Origin: Leeuwenhoekiella parthenopeia
Lineage (GTDB): Bacteria; Bacteroidota; Bacteroidia; Flavobacteriales; Flavobacteriaceae
Length of the DNA: 64,000 nt
Reading direction: 5' to 3'
NCBI RefSeq assembly: GCF_020782115.1
Contig: NZ_JAJGMW010000014.1
Coordinates: forward strand, 1 to 64,000
Position 1 is the first letter of the stretch; the number at the start of each line of letters is the position of its first letter. The translations under genes and the position numbers were made by a program. The notes under the pieces were generated by a model that was given only the letters and a program-made list of their open reading frames with translations, made no database searches and had not been told where the DNA came from. Shown piece by piece: positions 26,468 to 36,490 of the stretch.

Positions 26468-29311
26468 TTAATACCACTTTCTGGTGAAAAGCTTTAGCAT
26501 CGTGCGCAGATCGAGCGTTACAATAAAACGAATCTTTTGATCGTAGTCGGGCTGCGCGATTTCCCAACCCTTAGAAGAATAAACGGGAAAGAATAATTCA
26601 AAGTAATCTTCCACCAAAACTGTACGTATACCGCTATCGTATAAGAAACGGGCAGGATCACCCTCATTTTTAACCAAACCGAAGTCTACATAGCCGTGTA
26701 TGAAATTCCAAAGGGTAGTACTGGCATTTACAGAAGTAATCCATTGGTTTCCAAACGGGGTATCGAGTTTTGATTTAAAACCACCTTCGGCGATAATAAG
26801 TTGCTGACTATAAATACCGGTATCCTCAGAGCGTCCGTAGTAATTGTAATTAAAGAGATAATCGGTAGGACGGTCCAAAGCAAAGCTGAAATAATCTCCC
26901 TGAGAGCGGGTATCATTGTAAAGAAAGGTTCCACCGAAAAATCGCAGATCCAGTTGGCGGTTGTTTAAAAATACCCTTCGGTATTTAGCCGTAACCGAGA
27001 ATTTGCTAAACTTTTGAGACAGCTCAAAATCTGCATTGTAACTCAAAGAATTAATGATTCCCGGACTGCTGTTTGTATATTGAAAATTAAATACACTGTA
27101 GTTGGGATCGTCGTTCTGTATTACATTAGATTCGTCGCGATACACATTTATATTCCTTATCGTAAGGTATTGCCTGCGATCTGATCTGAAATCGGACTCC
27201 CGAAACGCAAAGGTCAAAAACGGACTTAAAGTCTTGTACAAGGCATCAGGAGCATAGGACGAAAGGGAGCCTCCCGCACCAAAACGAATGGCAAACAGAT
27301 TACCTTCGTCCAGATTCTGAGTATAGCTGAAACCGGCACTACCGGTTAGCTGATTGGATTTAAGGCCATACTGGGGTTCTATTTTATAACTAAAAGGCTT
27401 CTGCAGGATGGTTTTGTTATACATCTTGGCTCCCAGCTTTATTCCGTCATAAAAGTTGTATTCTGCAACCGGCATAAAGAATACCTGGTTTTTAGCCGGG
27501 TCTTCAAGATCCTGAAAGAGCTTAAATTGAAAAGGCTTATTTATTCCTAAAAAGGGATTGACTTTTTTATAGTTATTCCGTCTGTTAAATTCAGGTATAA
27601 AACCTTCCTCATTTAAAACCACCCGATCTGCTCCTGGAGCATAGATCACAGTGTCTTTTTCTCCAACAAAAGGCTCAACCCAGGTCTTTGAGATGATACT
27701 GTCTTTATACATTGCATAAACCGGTACAGGAACTTTAGCCTTGGTTTTATTGCGCACCTCAATTGCGATGGAATCGCCCTGAGGTTTTACTTCGTTAAAT
27801 TTAAAATCTATGGTTTTGCGTGTGCTTACAAAATCGTCGAAAAACCAATCCAGATTCTTTGGTGCTTTTTCACGCAGGATGGCTTCAAATGCTTTTGAAG
27901 AGGTAAGCCTGAGTTTATTTTGACTGTAAAACGCATCGATACTCTCTTCAACGATTTCATCAGACAGGTATTCTGATAGATAATTGAAGCCGCTTCCGGC
28001 CTTATAGGCGTTAGCAATATTCTTATTAAACTTGATGAGCGAGTCACTAGGGGTTGTCAAGGGCTGATCGAGATTCATACGTGCCATATGCAAATACAAC
28101 AGGTTGAACTGCTCATTAAATTCCATCTCAGAAAGATGAAATTGTCTGGCGACCCAATACCGGTTTAAGGTACCCACTACTTTAAGATTGGGGTAGAAAT
28201 GATCCATATACTGCATCATCGTGTACATCTTGATGGCATCGGAGATCCAGCGGTCTTTACGCGGATTGATGTAGAGCGTACGATCTATATAATTATCTAC
28301 GGTCGTCTTTAAAATTTTGAGTTCGTACTTGAAATCTTCAGGAAACGGACTCAGAAAATCGGGAAGCTGATTGAGACCGTAAACCGGATTATCGCGATAG
28401 TCAATAACCGAAATTACCAGTTTGTCGAACGGATAGTCGCCCAGCTTTTCGGTCAAAAAGCCCGTAATCTTATCGATGATGATGGCTTCACGTTCCGGGA
28501 TGACTTTTTTGTCTTTGATATTGGTAATTACCATAAACGCGTCGGTCTCGGTGATATCAAATTCTGATTTTTTCCGAAGGTAAATGGTGGTATTGTTGCG
28601 GTTGTCACCTTCCAGATGTACGGTTTTAAACTGGGTATTAGCCGAAAGCTCTTCGGGCTGGGTATCGAGTTCGTTGATTAATTGAAAGTCGCTCTGAAAG
28701 GAGAAGTCAATCGAAAAATCGGTAGGAGCCATATACAGGTCATCCAGGTTTTTATTGCTGTAGTACTGCCATTCCCCGTCGTAAACTGCAGGAGCTATAA
28801 ACCAGTATTTTAAATTGTAATCTCCGTTGTTCAATGCACCATAACCTGTAAACCTGCTGTCCGGTACACGTATGTTATAGTGCATTTTGATTTTCTGAGA
28901 CTCGCCGGGCAACAGCGGCTTATTCAGGTTTACTACCAGTATATCTTCAGCTTTAGGGAGTCTTTTGAATTCCAGATTTCTGAAATTTTCATCAATGATG
29001 TTGTTGATCTTTGATGAACCGCGGTCTTCCTCAGGGGCCAAATGAAATCTTCGGTCGTAATTCTCCTCAAAACGCACCCCAAGTTCGGAGCGCTTGGAAG
29101 CAAAACTGTTTGCCCAGTCATTAAAATAAATAACATCAAGGGTATCTGAAGAAGTATTGACAAAGCTTACATCTTGTTGGATGGTTAAAAGCCGATTCTC
29201 TTCATCAAGGCGCACCGCGATATTCAGTTTGTTCTGAGCTATCCCAAATTCGGGCAGCACAAGCAACACCAGTAATAACGTCAAAGAAAACGCATTAAAG
29301 GATTTTTGCAT
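26468..29311 (-). CDS. M1-peptidase-like protein lacking the zinc motif, fused to a barrel
   Basis: This 947-aa protein has a signal peptide ending in FGIAQ. Residues about 25-250 look like the N-terminal beta domain of M1 aminopeptidases. About 250-460 follow the gluzincin fold, with NPVYGLNQLPD where M1 enzymes have the GAMEN exopeptidase motif. The expected HExxH helix reads TTVDNYIDRTLY, and the second Glu helix reads RWISDAIKMYTMM, so I see no zinc ligands. From about residue 600 the chain changes to alternating strands resembling a surface-antigen barrel, ending FTRKWY. This suggests an outer-membrane protein with a periplasmic or surface domain that binds rather than cuts peptides. It follows the LOG gene by 96 bases. 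Confidence 0.78.
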   Translation of the reverse strand: MQKSFNAFSLTLLLVLLVLPEFGIAQNKLNIAVRLDEENRLLTIQQDVSFVNTSSDTLDVIYFNDWANSFASKRSELGVRFEENYDRRFHLAPEEDRGSSKINNIIDENFRNLEFKRLPKAEDILVVNLNKPLLPGESQKIKMHYNIRVPDSRFTGYGALNNGDYNLKYWFIAPAVYDGEWQYYSNKNLDDLYMAPTDFSIDFSFQSDFQLINELDTQPEELSANTQFKTVHLEGDNRNNTTIYLRKKSEFDITETDAFMVITNIKDKKVIPEREAIIIDKITGFLTEKLGDYPFDKLVISVIDYRDNPVYGLNQLPDFLSPFPEDFKYELKILKTTVDNYIDRTLYINPRKDRWISDAIKMYTMMQYMDHFYPNLKVVGTLNRYWVARQFHLSEMEFNEQFNLLYLHMARMNLDQPLTTPSDSLIKFNKNIANAYKAGSGFNYLSEYLSDEIVEESIDAFYSQNKLRLTSSKAFEAILREKAPKNLDWFFDDFVSTRKTIDFKFNEVKPQGDSIAIEVRNKTKAKVPVPVYAMYKDSIISKTWVEPFVGEKDTVIYAPGADRVVLNEEGFIPEFNRRNNYKKVNPFLGINKPFQFKLFQDLEDPAKNQVFFMPVAEYNFYDGIKLGAKMYNKTILQKPFSYKIEPQYGLKSNQLTGSAGFSYTQNLDEGNLFAIRFGAGGSLSSYAPDALYKTLSPFLTFAFRESDFRSDRRQYLTIRNINVYRDESNVIQNDDPNYSVFNFQYTNSSPGIINSLSYNADFELSQKFSKFSVTAKYRRVFLNNRQLDLRFFGGTFLYNDTRSQGDYFSFALDRPTDYLFNYNYYGRSEDTGIYSQQLIIAEGGFKSKLDTPFGNQWITSVNASTTLWNFIHGYVDFGLVKNEGDPARFLYDSGIRTVLVEDYFELFFPVYSSKGWEIAQPDYDQKIRFIVTLDLRTMLKLFTRKWY

Positions 29312-29407
29312 AGAACAGAAGTTTGGGGTTATCAGAATAACAATAGAGTTTCAGATTATGTATCAATTAGTATACCTAACGCAAAACGGGAGTCTTTGGT
29401 TTTAATT

Positions 29408-30097
29408 TTAAAAATTTGGACTCAATTTATACTCCTTGTAGAAATTATTGAGCACTTCAAGAACTTCGTCTTCCGTATCTACTAAATATAAAAGATCAAC
29501 ATCTCCCGGGCTTATGGTTTGAAAGGTATCAAGCAGTGTGTTTTTGATCCAGTCAAAAAGGCCCTGCCAGTATTCGGTGCCTACAAGAATGATTGGGAAC
29601 CGGTCAATTTTGTGAGTTTGGATAAGTGTGATCGATTCAAACAATTCGTCAAGCGTACCAAAACCTCCCGGAAGCACCACAAATCCCTGTGAATACTTTA
29701 CAAACATCACTTTACGCACAAAAAAGTAATCAAAATCGATACTCTTGTCGCTGTCGATATATGGGTTGTCGTGCTGCTCAAAAGGCAGATCTATGTTTAG
29801 TCCCACCGAAGTTCCTCCGGCTAAATGAGCTCCTTTATTACCGGCTTCCATAATACCGGGACCGCCGCCGGTGATTACGCCATAACCGTTTTCGACGATT
29901 TTTTCGGCGATAGCCACAGCCAGCTTATAATATTTTTCATCAGGTTTGGTACGTGCGCTACCAAAAATGGAAACACAAGGCCCTATACGGCTTAGTTTTT
30001 CAAATCCGCTTACAAACTCGCCCATAATTTTAAAAATGGCCCACGAGTCGTTTGTTTTTATTTCATTCCAGCCTTTTGGCTTACTTTCATTTCTCAT
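29408..30097 (-). CDS. LOG-family (TIGR00730) nucleoside 5'-monophosphate phosphoribohydrolase-like protein
   Basis: This 229-aa Rossmann-like protein has the two LOG motifs: GGGPGIMEAGNKGAHLAGG and PGGFGTLDELFE. LOG proteins cleave the N-glycosidic bond of nucleotide monophosphates such as cytokinin precursors or AMP. The bacterial substrate is often uncertain. It lies 28 bases after uvrA and is probably cotranscribed with it. Confidence 0.9.
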   Translation of the reverse strand: MRNESKPKGWNEIKTNDSWAIFKIMGEFVSGFEKLSRIGPCVSIFGSARTKPDEKYYKLAVAIAEKIVENGYGVITGGGPGIMEAGNKGAHLAGGTSVGLNIDLPFEQHDNPYIDSDKSIDFDYFFVRKVMFVKYSQGFVVLPGGFGTLDELFESITLIQTHKIDRFPIILVGTEYWQGLFDWIKNTLLDTFQTISPGDVDLLYLVDTEDEVLEVLNNFYKEYKLSPNF

Positions 30098-30125
30098 AAT
30101 ACGATAATCTCAATTTTAAAGCGGC

Positions 30126-32957
30126 TCAATTTAATTCATTTCGAAGGAATTTTGCCGTGTAGCTCTTCTTATCTTTTGCGACTTCTTCAGGAGTACCGCT
30201 GGCGACGAGCTGTCCGCCGTTTTTTCCGCCCTCGTAACCAATATCGATGATGTGGTCTGCCATTTTTATCACATCCATATTGTGCTCGATGATAAGCATG
30301 GTATTGCCCTTATCGGTCAGTTTATTTAAAACATCCATCAGGATGCGTACATCTTCAAAATGCAGACCGGTTGTGGGTTCGTCGAGAATGTAAAAGGTAT
30401 TTCCCGTATCGCGTTTAGACAATTCAGTTGCCAGTTTGATGCGCTGTGCCTCGCCACCCGAAAGCGTCGTAGACTGCTGTCCCAGCGAAATATATCCCAA
30501 TCCCACATCCTGAATGGTTTTCAGTTTCCGGAAGATTTTCGGGATGTGTTCAAAAAACGGTACCGCCTCGTCAATGGTCATCTCCAGCACATCGGCAATA
30601 CTTTTGCCTTTATACCGAATCTCTAGCGTCTCGCGATTGAAGCGTTTCCCCTGGCAGGTCTCACATTCCACATACACATCGGGCAAAAAGTTCATTTCAA
30701 TTACGCGGAGTCCGCCACCTTTACAGGTTTCACAGCGTCCTCCAGCCACATTAAAGCTGAAACGTCCCGGTTTGTAACCACGTATTAGGGATTCCGGGAT
30801 TTTAGCGAACAAATTGCGTATTTCACTAAATACACCGGTATAGGTCGCCGGGTTGGAACGCGGGGTTCTACCTATGGGTGACTGGTTGATGTCTATCACT
30901 TTGTCACACTCGTCAAGGCCTTTGATGCTTTTGTAGGGCTCCGGTTTTTTGACGCCGTTAAAGTAATGCGCATTCATAATAGGATAGAGGGTCTCATTGA
31001 TGAGCGTAGACTTACCACTGCCCGAAACACCGGTTACCACGGTCATTTTGCCAAGCGGAAATTCAACATCTACCTTTTTAAGGTTGTTACCTGTAGCGCC
31101 TTTGAGTAAAATTTTCTTACCGTTACCTTTTCGTCTTTTTTCAGGAACGGCGATTTCTTTTTCGCCGTTTAAGTACTGTGCGGTAAGCGTATGCTGTTGT
31201 AAAAGTTGCTTTGGAGTGCCCTCGCTGATGATTTCCCCACCGTGTTTCCCCGCAAAAGGGCCAATGTCAATCACATAATCGGCACGCTCAATCATATCTT
31301 TATCGTGTTCTACTACGATAATGGAGTTACCTATGTCCCGAAGTGAAATCAACGAATTGATCAGCTTTTCATTATCGCGCTGATGCAAACCTATACTGGG
31401 CTCATCTAAAATATACAGCACCCCTACGAGCTGCGAACCAATTTGCGTCGCCAGGCGTATACGCTGCGCCTCACCGCCCGAAAGGGATTTGGAGCTTCGG
31501 TTTAGAGAAAGATACGTAAGGCCCACATCTACCAAAAACTGAATACGAGTATTGATTTCCTTTAAAATTTCAGTAGCGATTGCGGTTTGCTTTTCGCTTA
31601 AATGTTTGGGAAGTTCCAGAAACCAGTCTTTGAGCTCCAGAATATCCATATTTGCAAGCTCGGCTATATTTTTTTCGCGTACGCGGAAGTATAACGACTC
31701 TTTACGCAGTCGCGATCCTTCACACTCGGGGCAAACCACTTTTTCCATGTATTCTTTTGCCCAGCGTTTGAGGGATGCCGAATCATTCTTGTGATAGGTG
31801 CTTTCTATAAAATTTGCAACCCCTTCAAAATCAATTTTATAATTGCGGGTGACCCCCAGAGTTTTTGATTCTACGGTAAACTTTTCGTTTCCGCCATACA
31901 GAATCATATCCATCGCCTCTTTTGGGATGTCTTTTATGGGATCAGTCAATTTAAAGTTGAAGCGTTGTGCGATGATTTCCAGCTGTTTGAAAATCCAGTT
32001 GCTTTTTTGATTTCCGTGGGGTGCAAGACCGCCTCCTTTGATTGAAAGTTTAGGGTCCGGAATAATCTTATCTACATTTACCACGCGCAACGTACCTATG
32101 CCATTACATTTAGGGCAGGCACCTTTGGGTGAATTGAAGGAAAAATTATTCGGCTCGGGGTTGGGATAGGATATTCCGGAAGTAGGACACATCAGGCTAC
32201 GGCTGAAATAGCGTGCTTCATTGGTATCGTGATCAAGCACCATCATCACATCTTCCCCGTGATACATCGCGGTATTGATGGTTTCCAGGATGCGCTTGTC
32301 AATATCCTGATTGTCTTCGATTTTTAAACGGTCAATTACAATCTCGATATCGTGCGTTTTGTAACGGTCAATTTTCATGCCCTTTACAATATCACGCACT
32401 TCACCGTCTACACGAACTTTCACAAAGCCCTGTTTGGCGATTTGCTCAAAAAGTTCGCGATAATGACCTTTACGACTGCGAATAACCGGTGCCAGCACAT
32501 TGATGCGTTTGCCCTGATATTCGGTTTTGATAAGATCTTTTATTTGCTCATCGCTGTAGCTTACCATTTTTTCACCGGTCTCGTAACTGTACGCGTCACT
32601 GGCGCGCGAGTAGAGCAGGCGTAAAAAGTCGTAAATCTCTGTTATGGTACCTACGGTAGAGCGCGGACTTTTACTGGTTGTTTTTTGCTCAATCGCAATA
32701 ACGGGGGAGAGCCCCTGAATTTTATCAACATCAGGTCGCTCGAGTCCACCCAAAAACTGGCGGGCGTATGCTGAGAATGTTTCGATATAGCGGCGTTGCC
32801 CTTCGGCATAGATGGTATCAAAAGCGAGCGAACTCTTTCCGCTGCCCGATAAACCGGTTATCACCACTAGTTTTTCCCGCGGAATCTGTACATCGATATT
32901 TTTAAGATTATGGGCGCGGGCACCATAAACCTCAATATATTCTTGTGTTTCTGCCAT
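30126..32957 (-). CDS. uvrA: excinuclease ABC subunit A
   Basis: This 943-aa DNA damage recognition ATPase of nucleotide excision repair has two ABC modules: Walker [10 protein letters not shown] near residue 33 and GVSGSGKST near 640, with two ABC signatures ([17 protein letters not shown] and [17 protein letters not shown]). Zinc-binding Cys pairs are seen in CPKCNGIG and CETCKGGG. I choose ATG at 32957 ([10 protein letters not shown]); a TTG four codons upstream is less likely. A -7 element lies 18-25 bases upstream. uvrB and uvrC are not in the window. Confidence 0.97.
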   Translation of the reverse strand: MAETQEYIEVYGARAHNLKNIDVQIPREKLVVITGLSGSGKSSLAFDTIYAEGQRRYIETFSAYARQFLGGLERPDVDKIQGLSPVIAIEQKTTSKSPRSTVGTITEIYDFLRLLYSRASDAYSYETGEKMVSYSDEQIKDLIKTEYQGKRINVLAPVIRSRKGHYRELFEQIAKQGFVKVRVDGEVRDIVKGMKIDRYKTHDIEIVIDRLKIEDNQDIDKRILETINTAMYHGEDVMMVLDHDTNEARYFSRSLMCPTSGISYPNPEPNNFSFNSPKGACPKCNGIGTLRVVNVDKIIPDPKLSIKGGGLAPHGNQKSNWIFKQLEIIAQRFNFKLTDPIKDIPKEAMDMILYGGNEKFTVESKTLGVTRNYKIDFEGVANFIESTYHKNDSASLKRWAKEYMEKVVCPECEGSRLRKESLYFRVREKNIAELANMDILELKDWFLELPKHLSEKQTAIATEILKEINTRIQFLVDVGLTYLSLNRSSKSLSGGEAQRIRLATQIGSQLVGVLYILDEPSIGLHQRDNEKLINSLISLRDIGNSIIVVEHDKDMIERADYVIDIGPFAGKHGGEIISEGTPKQLLQQHTLTAQYLNGEKEIAVPEKRRKGNGKKILLKGATGNNLKKVDVEFPLGKMTVVTGVSGSGKSTLINETLYPIMNAHYFNGVKKPEPYKSIKGLDECDKVIDINQSPIGRTPRSNPATYTGVFSEIRNLFAKIPESLIRGYKPGRFSFNVAGGRCETCKGGGLRVIEMNFLPDVYVECETCQGKRFNRETLEIRYKGKSIADVLEMTIDEAVPFFEHIPKIFRKLKTIQDVGLGYISLGQQSTTLSGGEAQRIKLATELSKRDTGNTFYILDEPTTGLHFEDVRILMDVLNKLTDKGNTMLIIEHNMDVIKMADHIIDIGYEGGKNGGQLVASGTPEEVAKDKKSYTAKFLRNELN

Positions 32958-32974
32958 TTTCTTTTTCAAGTGTG

Positions 32975-32982
32975 CAAAGGTA
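32975..32982 (-). promoter_or_regulatory. -7 promoter element of uvrA (TACCTTTG)
   Basis: A perfect TAnnTTTG on the minus strand. Transcription would start near 32968, about 10 bases before the uvrA ATG. A TTG lies 25 bases further upstream, slightly outside the usual spacing. I see no LexA-like box. Confidence 0.5.
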
Positions 32983-33062
32983 CTGTAATTGCGTGAAATT
33001 TAGTAGTCAACCCCAAACGGACTTAGTAGAAATCCGTGTTACGAATAGGTTAAAAATGTAGT

Positions 33063-34139
33063 TTAAATAGAAACCTCATAGTTGCTGAGCATTTCTGCAA
33101 TAACCTGTTCGGTTTTGGAGAAATTCTTCCGGTTTCTGAGGGATTTGTCTTTGAGTTTGTCAAAATATTTGGTGATGCTTCCGTCCTGATAAGCTTCCGG
33201 AATTACCGGATGTACATAGTAGTCACGGCACACACTGCGGGTATTGCCTAATCCCTCTGCTGTGGCATCGTAAGCTGTGATCAGGTTTTTAGCGTTTTGC
33301 TTTTCATCCTCAACATAACCCAGATCCCTGAGCGATTCAAAAAAGATCTTGGTCGCTGCCCAGGTTCTGAAGTCTTTTGCTGAAAACAGGTCGCCGCTCA
33401 GCTCGTGAATGTACTCATTAACCATCCCGCTGTCGATGTGATCTTTGTTTCCGTTTTCGTCATAAAACTGAAACAAATCCCAGCCGGGTATATCCTCACA
33501 TTGATTGACCAGCTCGATAAGCTGTTCGTCGGTAATGGCGATGTCGTGCTCTTTTCCTTTTTTGCCTACAAACTTAAAGCGCATACCGCTTTCGGTTGTT
33601 TTTACGTGCCGGGTGCGCAGGGTTGAAAGTCCGTAGGTCTCATTATGCTTGGCATAGTAGGCGTTTCCCACGCGTATATGTGTTTCTTCCATAAGCCGAA
33701 TGACCAGTGCCAGAACTTTACGCCGTGTCATTTCAGGAGCATCAAGGTCTGCATCAACCTGTTTACGCAATTGGGGTAAAACATTGGCAAAAGCAGCGAG
33801 TTTTAAGAATTTGGTTTCGTTGCGCAACTTATTCCAGCTCTCATGATAGAGGTAGACTTTACGGTCTTTTTCGTCACGACCTACCGCCTGTAAATGTCCG
33901 TTTTCAGGTTCTGATATCAGCACATCCTGCCAGGCCGGCGGAATCACCAACTTTTTTATACGCTGCAATAGCGGCTTTGATTTTATAGTAATATCATTTT
34001 TGCAATAGCGAAAACCCTTGCCGTGCTTTTTACGGCAAATGGTAAGGTGCTCATCGGTCACGTAAATGAGATTGGCGAGTTTAGCAGCCTCTTGCGGGCT
34101 GTCGAGAATATCCTTAAGGGTATCTTGGGTAATGGTCAT
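33063..34139 (-). CDS. DNA topoisomerase IB, poxvirus type
   Basis: This 358-aa enzyme relaxes supercoiled DNA through a 3'-phosphotyrosine. Family features in order: RKKHGKGFRYC (N-terminal domain), PPAWQDVLISEPENGHLQA, RDEKDRKVYLYH, then the catalytic domain with RVGNAYYAKHNETYGLSTLR, FVGKKGKEH, KDFRTWAATK and the active-site segment SVCRDYYVHP near residue 310. Length is normal. A perfect TATATTTG element at 34144-34151 (minus) would start transcription almost at the ATG, so the message may have little or no leader. Confidence 0.93.
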   Translation of the reverse strand: MTITQDTLKDILDSPQEAAKLANLIYVTDEHLTICRKKHGKGFRYCKNDITIKSKPLLQRIKKLVIPPAWQDVLISEPENGHLQAVGRDEKDRKVYLYHESWNKLRNETKFLKLAAFANVLPQLRKQVDADLDAPEMTRRKVLALVIRLMEETHIRVGNAYYAKHNETYGLSTLRTRHVKTTESGMRFKFVGKKGKEHDIAITDEQLIELVNQCEDIPGWDLFQFYDENGNKDHIDSGMVNEYIHELSGDLFSAKDFRTWAATKIFFESLRDLGYVEDEKQNAKNLITAYDATAEGLGNTRSVCRDYYVHPVIPEAYQDGSITKYFDKLKDKSLRNRKNFSKTEQVIAEMLSNYEVSI

Positions 34140-34275
34140 AATCCAAATATAGCATCAATTAGCACCTCGCGTTACTAACGAAATGATAATAAAACTGGCT
34201 CTTCTGCCAAGAAACTGTGAAATAACTTTCAGTAAAATTGAAAGTTGAGGCCCGGTCATTTTGGCTAAAAATGAA

Positions 34276-34309
34276 AATACCCAAAGCACGAGTTGTGACT
34301 TCGGGTATT
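34276..34309 (-). terminator. terminator after the M42 peptidase gene
   Basis: AATACCC (34276-34282) pairs with GGGTATT (34303-34309), with a further CAC/GTG pairing inside. On the minus strand it runs into TTTTCATTTTTAG. It lies 28 bases after the peptidase stop. Confidence 0.7.
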
Positions 34310-34336
34310 AGCATTGATGGTTAGCGTAAGCCTAAT

Positions 34337-35422
34337 TTAGTCAAAATAACTAAAACTCTGACCGTCTTTAATTTTAAGTACGCTTTCGTAAATCATTTTA
34401 ATCACATTTTCCACATCATCGCGATGCACCATTTCTACAGTGGTATGCATATAACGAAGCGGTAAACTAATCAAAGCCGAAGGCACACCACCGTTGCTGT
34501 ACGCAAAAGCATCGGTGTCTGTACCGGTGGCACGGCTACACGCAGCGCGTTGAAACGGAATATTTTTTTCCTCGGCTGTCTCAATAATTAAATCGCGCAG
34601 CTTCTGCTGAATTGCCGGTGCATAAGAAATAACAGGACCATCGCCTATAGCAGCGTGACCGTTAGTTTTCTTCTCGATCATTGGGGTAGTGGTATCGTGG
34701 GTCACATCGGTTACAATGGCTACGTTGGGTTTAATGGTCTGGGTAATCATTTCCGCTCCGCGAAGCCCAATTTCTTCCTGTACCGAGTTTACCACGTAGA
34801 GTCCGAAATCTAATTTCTTGCCGTTTTCTTTAATTAAACGGGCTACTTCAGCAATCATAAAGCCACCCATACGGTTATCAAGCGCGCGGCAAACAAATTT
34901 ATTTTTATTGAGGATGGTGAAGGTATCCGGGTAGGTGATCACACAACCTACGTGAACGCCCAGTTCTTCTACTTCCTTTTTGGTTTTGCATCCGGTGTCG
35001 ATGAAGATATTGTCCTGTTTTGGAGCTTTCTCATCACTTTTGTCGCGGGTGTGAATTGCCGGCCAGCCAAAAACGCCTTTTACGATTCCGTTTTTAGTGT
35101 GAATGTTAACCAGCTTTGATGGGGCAATCTGATGATCGCTACCGCCGTTACGTATTACGTAGATCAAACCATCATCTGTAATGTAGTTTACATACCAGGA
35201 GATTTCATCAGCATGACCTTCAATCACCACTTTGTATTTTGCGTCCGGGTTGATAACACCTACCGCAGTACCATAGTTATCGGTGATAAAAGTATCTACA
35301 TACGGCTTAAGATAGTTCATCCATATTTTCTGGCCTTCCCACTCGTAACCTGTGGGGGCGGCGTTATTGAGATAGGATTCTAAAAAGTCGAGGGACTTAT
35401 CGTTTAAAATGCTTTTTGACAT
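34337..35422 (-). CDS. M42-family aminopeptidase
   Basis: This 361-aa cytosolic metallopeptidase has the family ligands in order: VVIEGHADEISW (first His and Asp), CRALDNRMGG (bridging Asp), VNSVQEEIGLRGAEM (catalytic and metal Glu), AIVTDVTHDT (Asp) and, near the end, RYMHTTVEMVHRDD (last His). M42 enzymes (tetrahedral TET-type) degrade peptides after proteasome or protease action. All key residues seem present. It is divergent from the DUF4294 gene. Confidence 0.93.
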   Translation of the reverse strand: MSKSILNDKSLDFLESYLNNAAPTGYEWEGQKIWMNYLKPYVDTFITDNYGTAVGVINPDAKYKVVIEGHADEISWYVNYITDDGLIYVIRNGGSDHQIAPSKLVNIHTKNGIVKGVFGWPAIHTRDKSDEKAPKQDNIFIDTGCKTKKEVEELGVHVGCVITYPDTFTILNKNKFVCRALDNRMGGFMIAEVARLIKENGKKLDFGLYVVNSVQEEIGLRGAEMITQTIKPNVAIVTDVTHDTTTPMIEKKTNGHAAIGDGPVISYAPAIQQKLRDLIIETAEEKNIPFQRAACSRATGTDTDAFAYSNGGVPSALISLPLRYMHTTVEMVHRDDVENVIKMIYESVLKIKDGQSFSYFD

Positions 35423-35488
35423 AATTTCAATTTTGTACGAAAGTAAGAATATTCATGCCAAAAGCATAAAGCAATCTGAGCGATTGTG

Positions 35489-35496
35489 TACTTTTG
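35489..35496 (+). promoter_or_regulatory. -7 promoter element of the DUF4294 gene (TACTTTTG)
   Basis: A perfect TAnnTTTG match predicting transcription from about 35502. This lies just downstream of the ATG at 35499 and so argues for a later start codon for DUF4294. Confidence 0.5.
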
Positions 35497-35531
35497 GAAT
35501 GGTTTTCGATCTAATTAGAGAAAAGGAAAAT

Positions 35532-36227
35532 TTGAAGAATTCTGTATACATACTCTTTCTGCTTTTAGGCTTTGTGACACGAGCTCAGACCACTCCTCCC
35601 GAAGTTGAAACAGATACTGTAGAACCACTCTACTATTATGTGGAAGGTGACAGTATTGCACGCTCAGCGATCTTTCTGGATGATGTGGTGGTGCTGGCGC
35701 GTTTAAAATTCAATGATGATGATGCCCGCCGCAGGTATTTGATTCTGAGACGTAAAACCCGAAAAGTATGGCCCTATGCAAAACTGGCAGGTGAACGTCT
35801 GGTGGAGCTCAATGCCCGTCTTGATGCTATGAAATCCAAGCGCGACAAAAAGCGTTATACCAAGATTATTCAGCGGTATGTGGAAGATGAATTTAAGGAA
35901 GAACTCAAAAAACTTACCCGAACCGAAGGTCAGATTTTAGTGAAACTGATGTATCGTCAAACCGGTCAGACTACCTTTGAGCTGATCAAAAACTACAGAA
36001 GTGGTTTAAAAGCGTTTCTGCTAAATACCACGGCCAGTTTTTTTGATATTTCCCTGAAGGAAATTTACGATCCGGTTAATGTGGAAGAAGATTATCTGAT
36101 AGAAGATATTTTACAGCGTAGTTTTCAGCAGAAAATACTGGAGCCTCAGGATCCTGCGATTGAATTGAATTTTCTGGAGTTAACTAATAAATGGTATAAA
36201 TCGAAGCCGAAGCAAGGTATTGACTGA
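35532..36227 (+). CDS. DUF4294 secreted protein
   Basis: I propose the TTG at 35532 as start, giving a signal peptide KNSVYILFLLLGFVTRAQ and 231 residues. The alternative ATG at 35499 adds eleven residues rich in Asp and Glu, unlike a signal n-region, and lies upstream of the predicted transcription start. The mature part matches DUF4294: YYYVEGDSIARSAIFLDDVVV, then a basic RRRYLILRRKTRKVWPYAK helix and the LTRTEGQILVKLMYRQTGQTTF core. Function unknown. A 50-aa membrane ORF overlaps its stop by one base. Confidence 0.85.
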   Translation: MKNSVYILFLLLGFVTRAQTTPPEVETDTVEPLYYYVEGDSIARSAIFLDDVVVLARLKFNDDDARRRYLILRRKTRKVWPYAKLAGERLVELNARLDAMKSKRDKKRYTKIIQRYVEDEFKEELKKLTRTEGQILVKLMYRQTGQTTFELIKNYRSGLKAFLLNTTASFFDISLKEIYDPVNVEEDYLIEDILQRSFQQKILEPQDPAIELNFLELTNKWYKSKPKQGID

Positions 36228-36379
36228 TGATGCGTATCTTTAAAGAGAACTGGCTTTACATTGTTGCAGCACTCATCACCTTGATTGGCCTTGTAACCGG
36301 TAAGTATTTCTTCCTGTTTTTGGTAATTCCATTTGGGTTTAATTTCTTTAGAAGCGATAAAAAAGACGAAGATGTCTGA
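36227..36379 (+). CDS. 50-aa single-pass membrane protein coupled to DUF4294
   Basis: The frame opens with ATGATG overlapping the DUF4294 TGA (TGATG) and ends at TGA 36377-36379. The product is MMRIFKENWLYIVAALITLI at its start, with two hydrophobic stretches (about 10-24 and 27-41) separated by GKY, and ends in a charged KKDEDV tail. The stop-start overlap, hydrophobic pattern and clean length suggest a real gene. A promoter for pyrR lies downstream of it. Function unknown. Confidence 0.65.
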   Translation: MMRIFKENWLYIVAALITLIGLVTGKYFFLFLVIPFGFNFFRSDKKDEDV

Positions 36380-36456
36380 ATTTAAAGTCTGAGCGCCATT
36401 TCTCACATTCCTTCTTTAAACTCGCCTAAGCGGTAAAATTTCAATAAAAAAATAAA

Positions 36457-36464
36457 TACCTTTG
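36457..36464 (+). promoter_or_regulatory. -7 promoter element of pyrR (TACCTTTG)
   Basis: A perfect TAnnTTTG match. Transcription would start near 36471, leaving about 20 bases before the pyrR ATG, too short for a PyrR-type attenuator. Confidence 0.6.
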
Positions 36465-36490
36465 CGCTTCCAAACACCGTTGACCGTACT

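Noticed and set aside
36379-36490. PyrR-type attenuator upstream of pyrR
   Set aside because: The predicted leader is about 20 bases and I see no anti-terminator/terminator pair or PyrR-binding loop.
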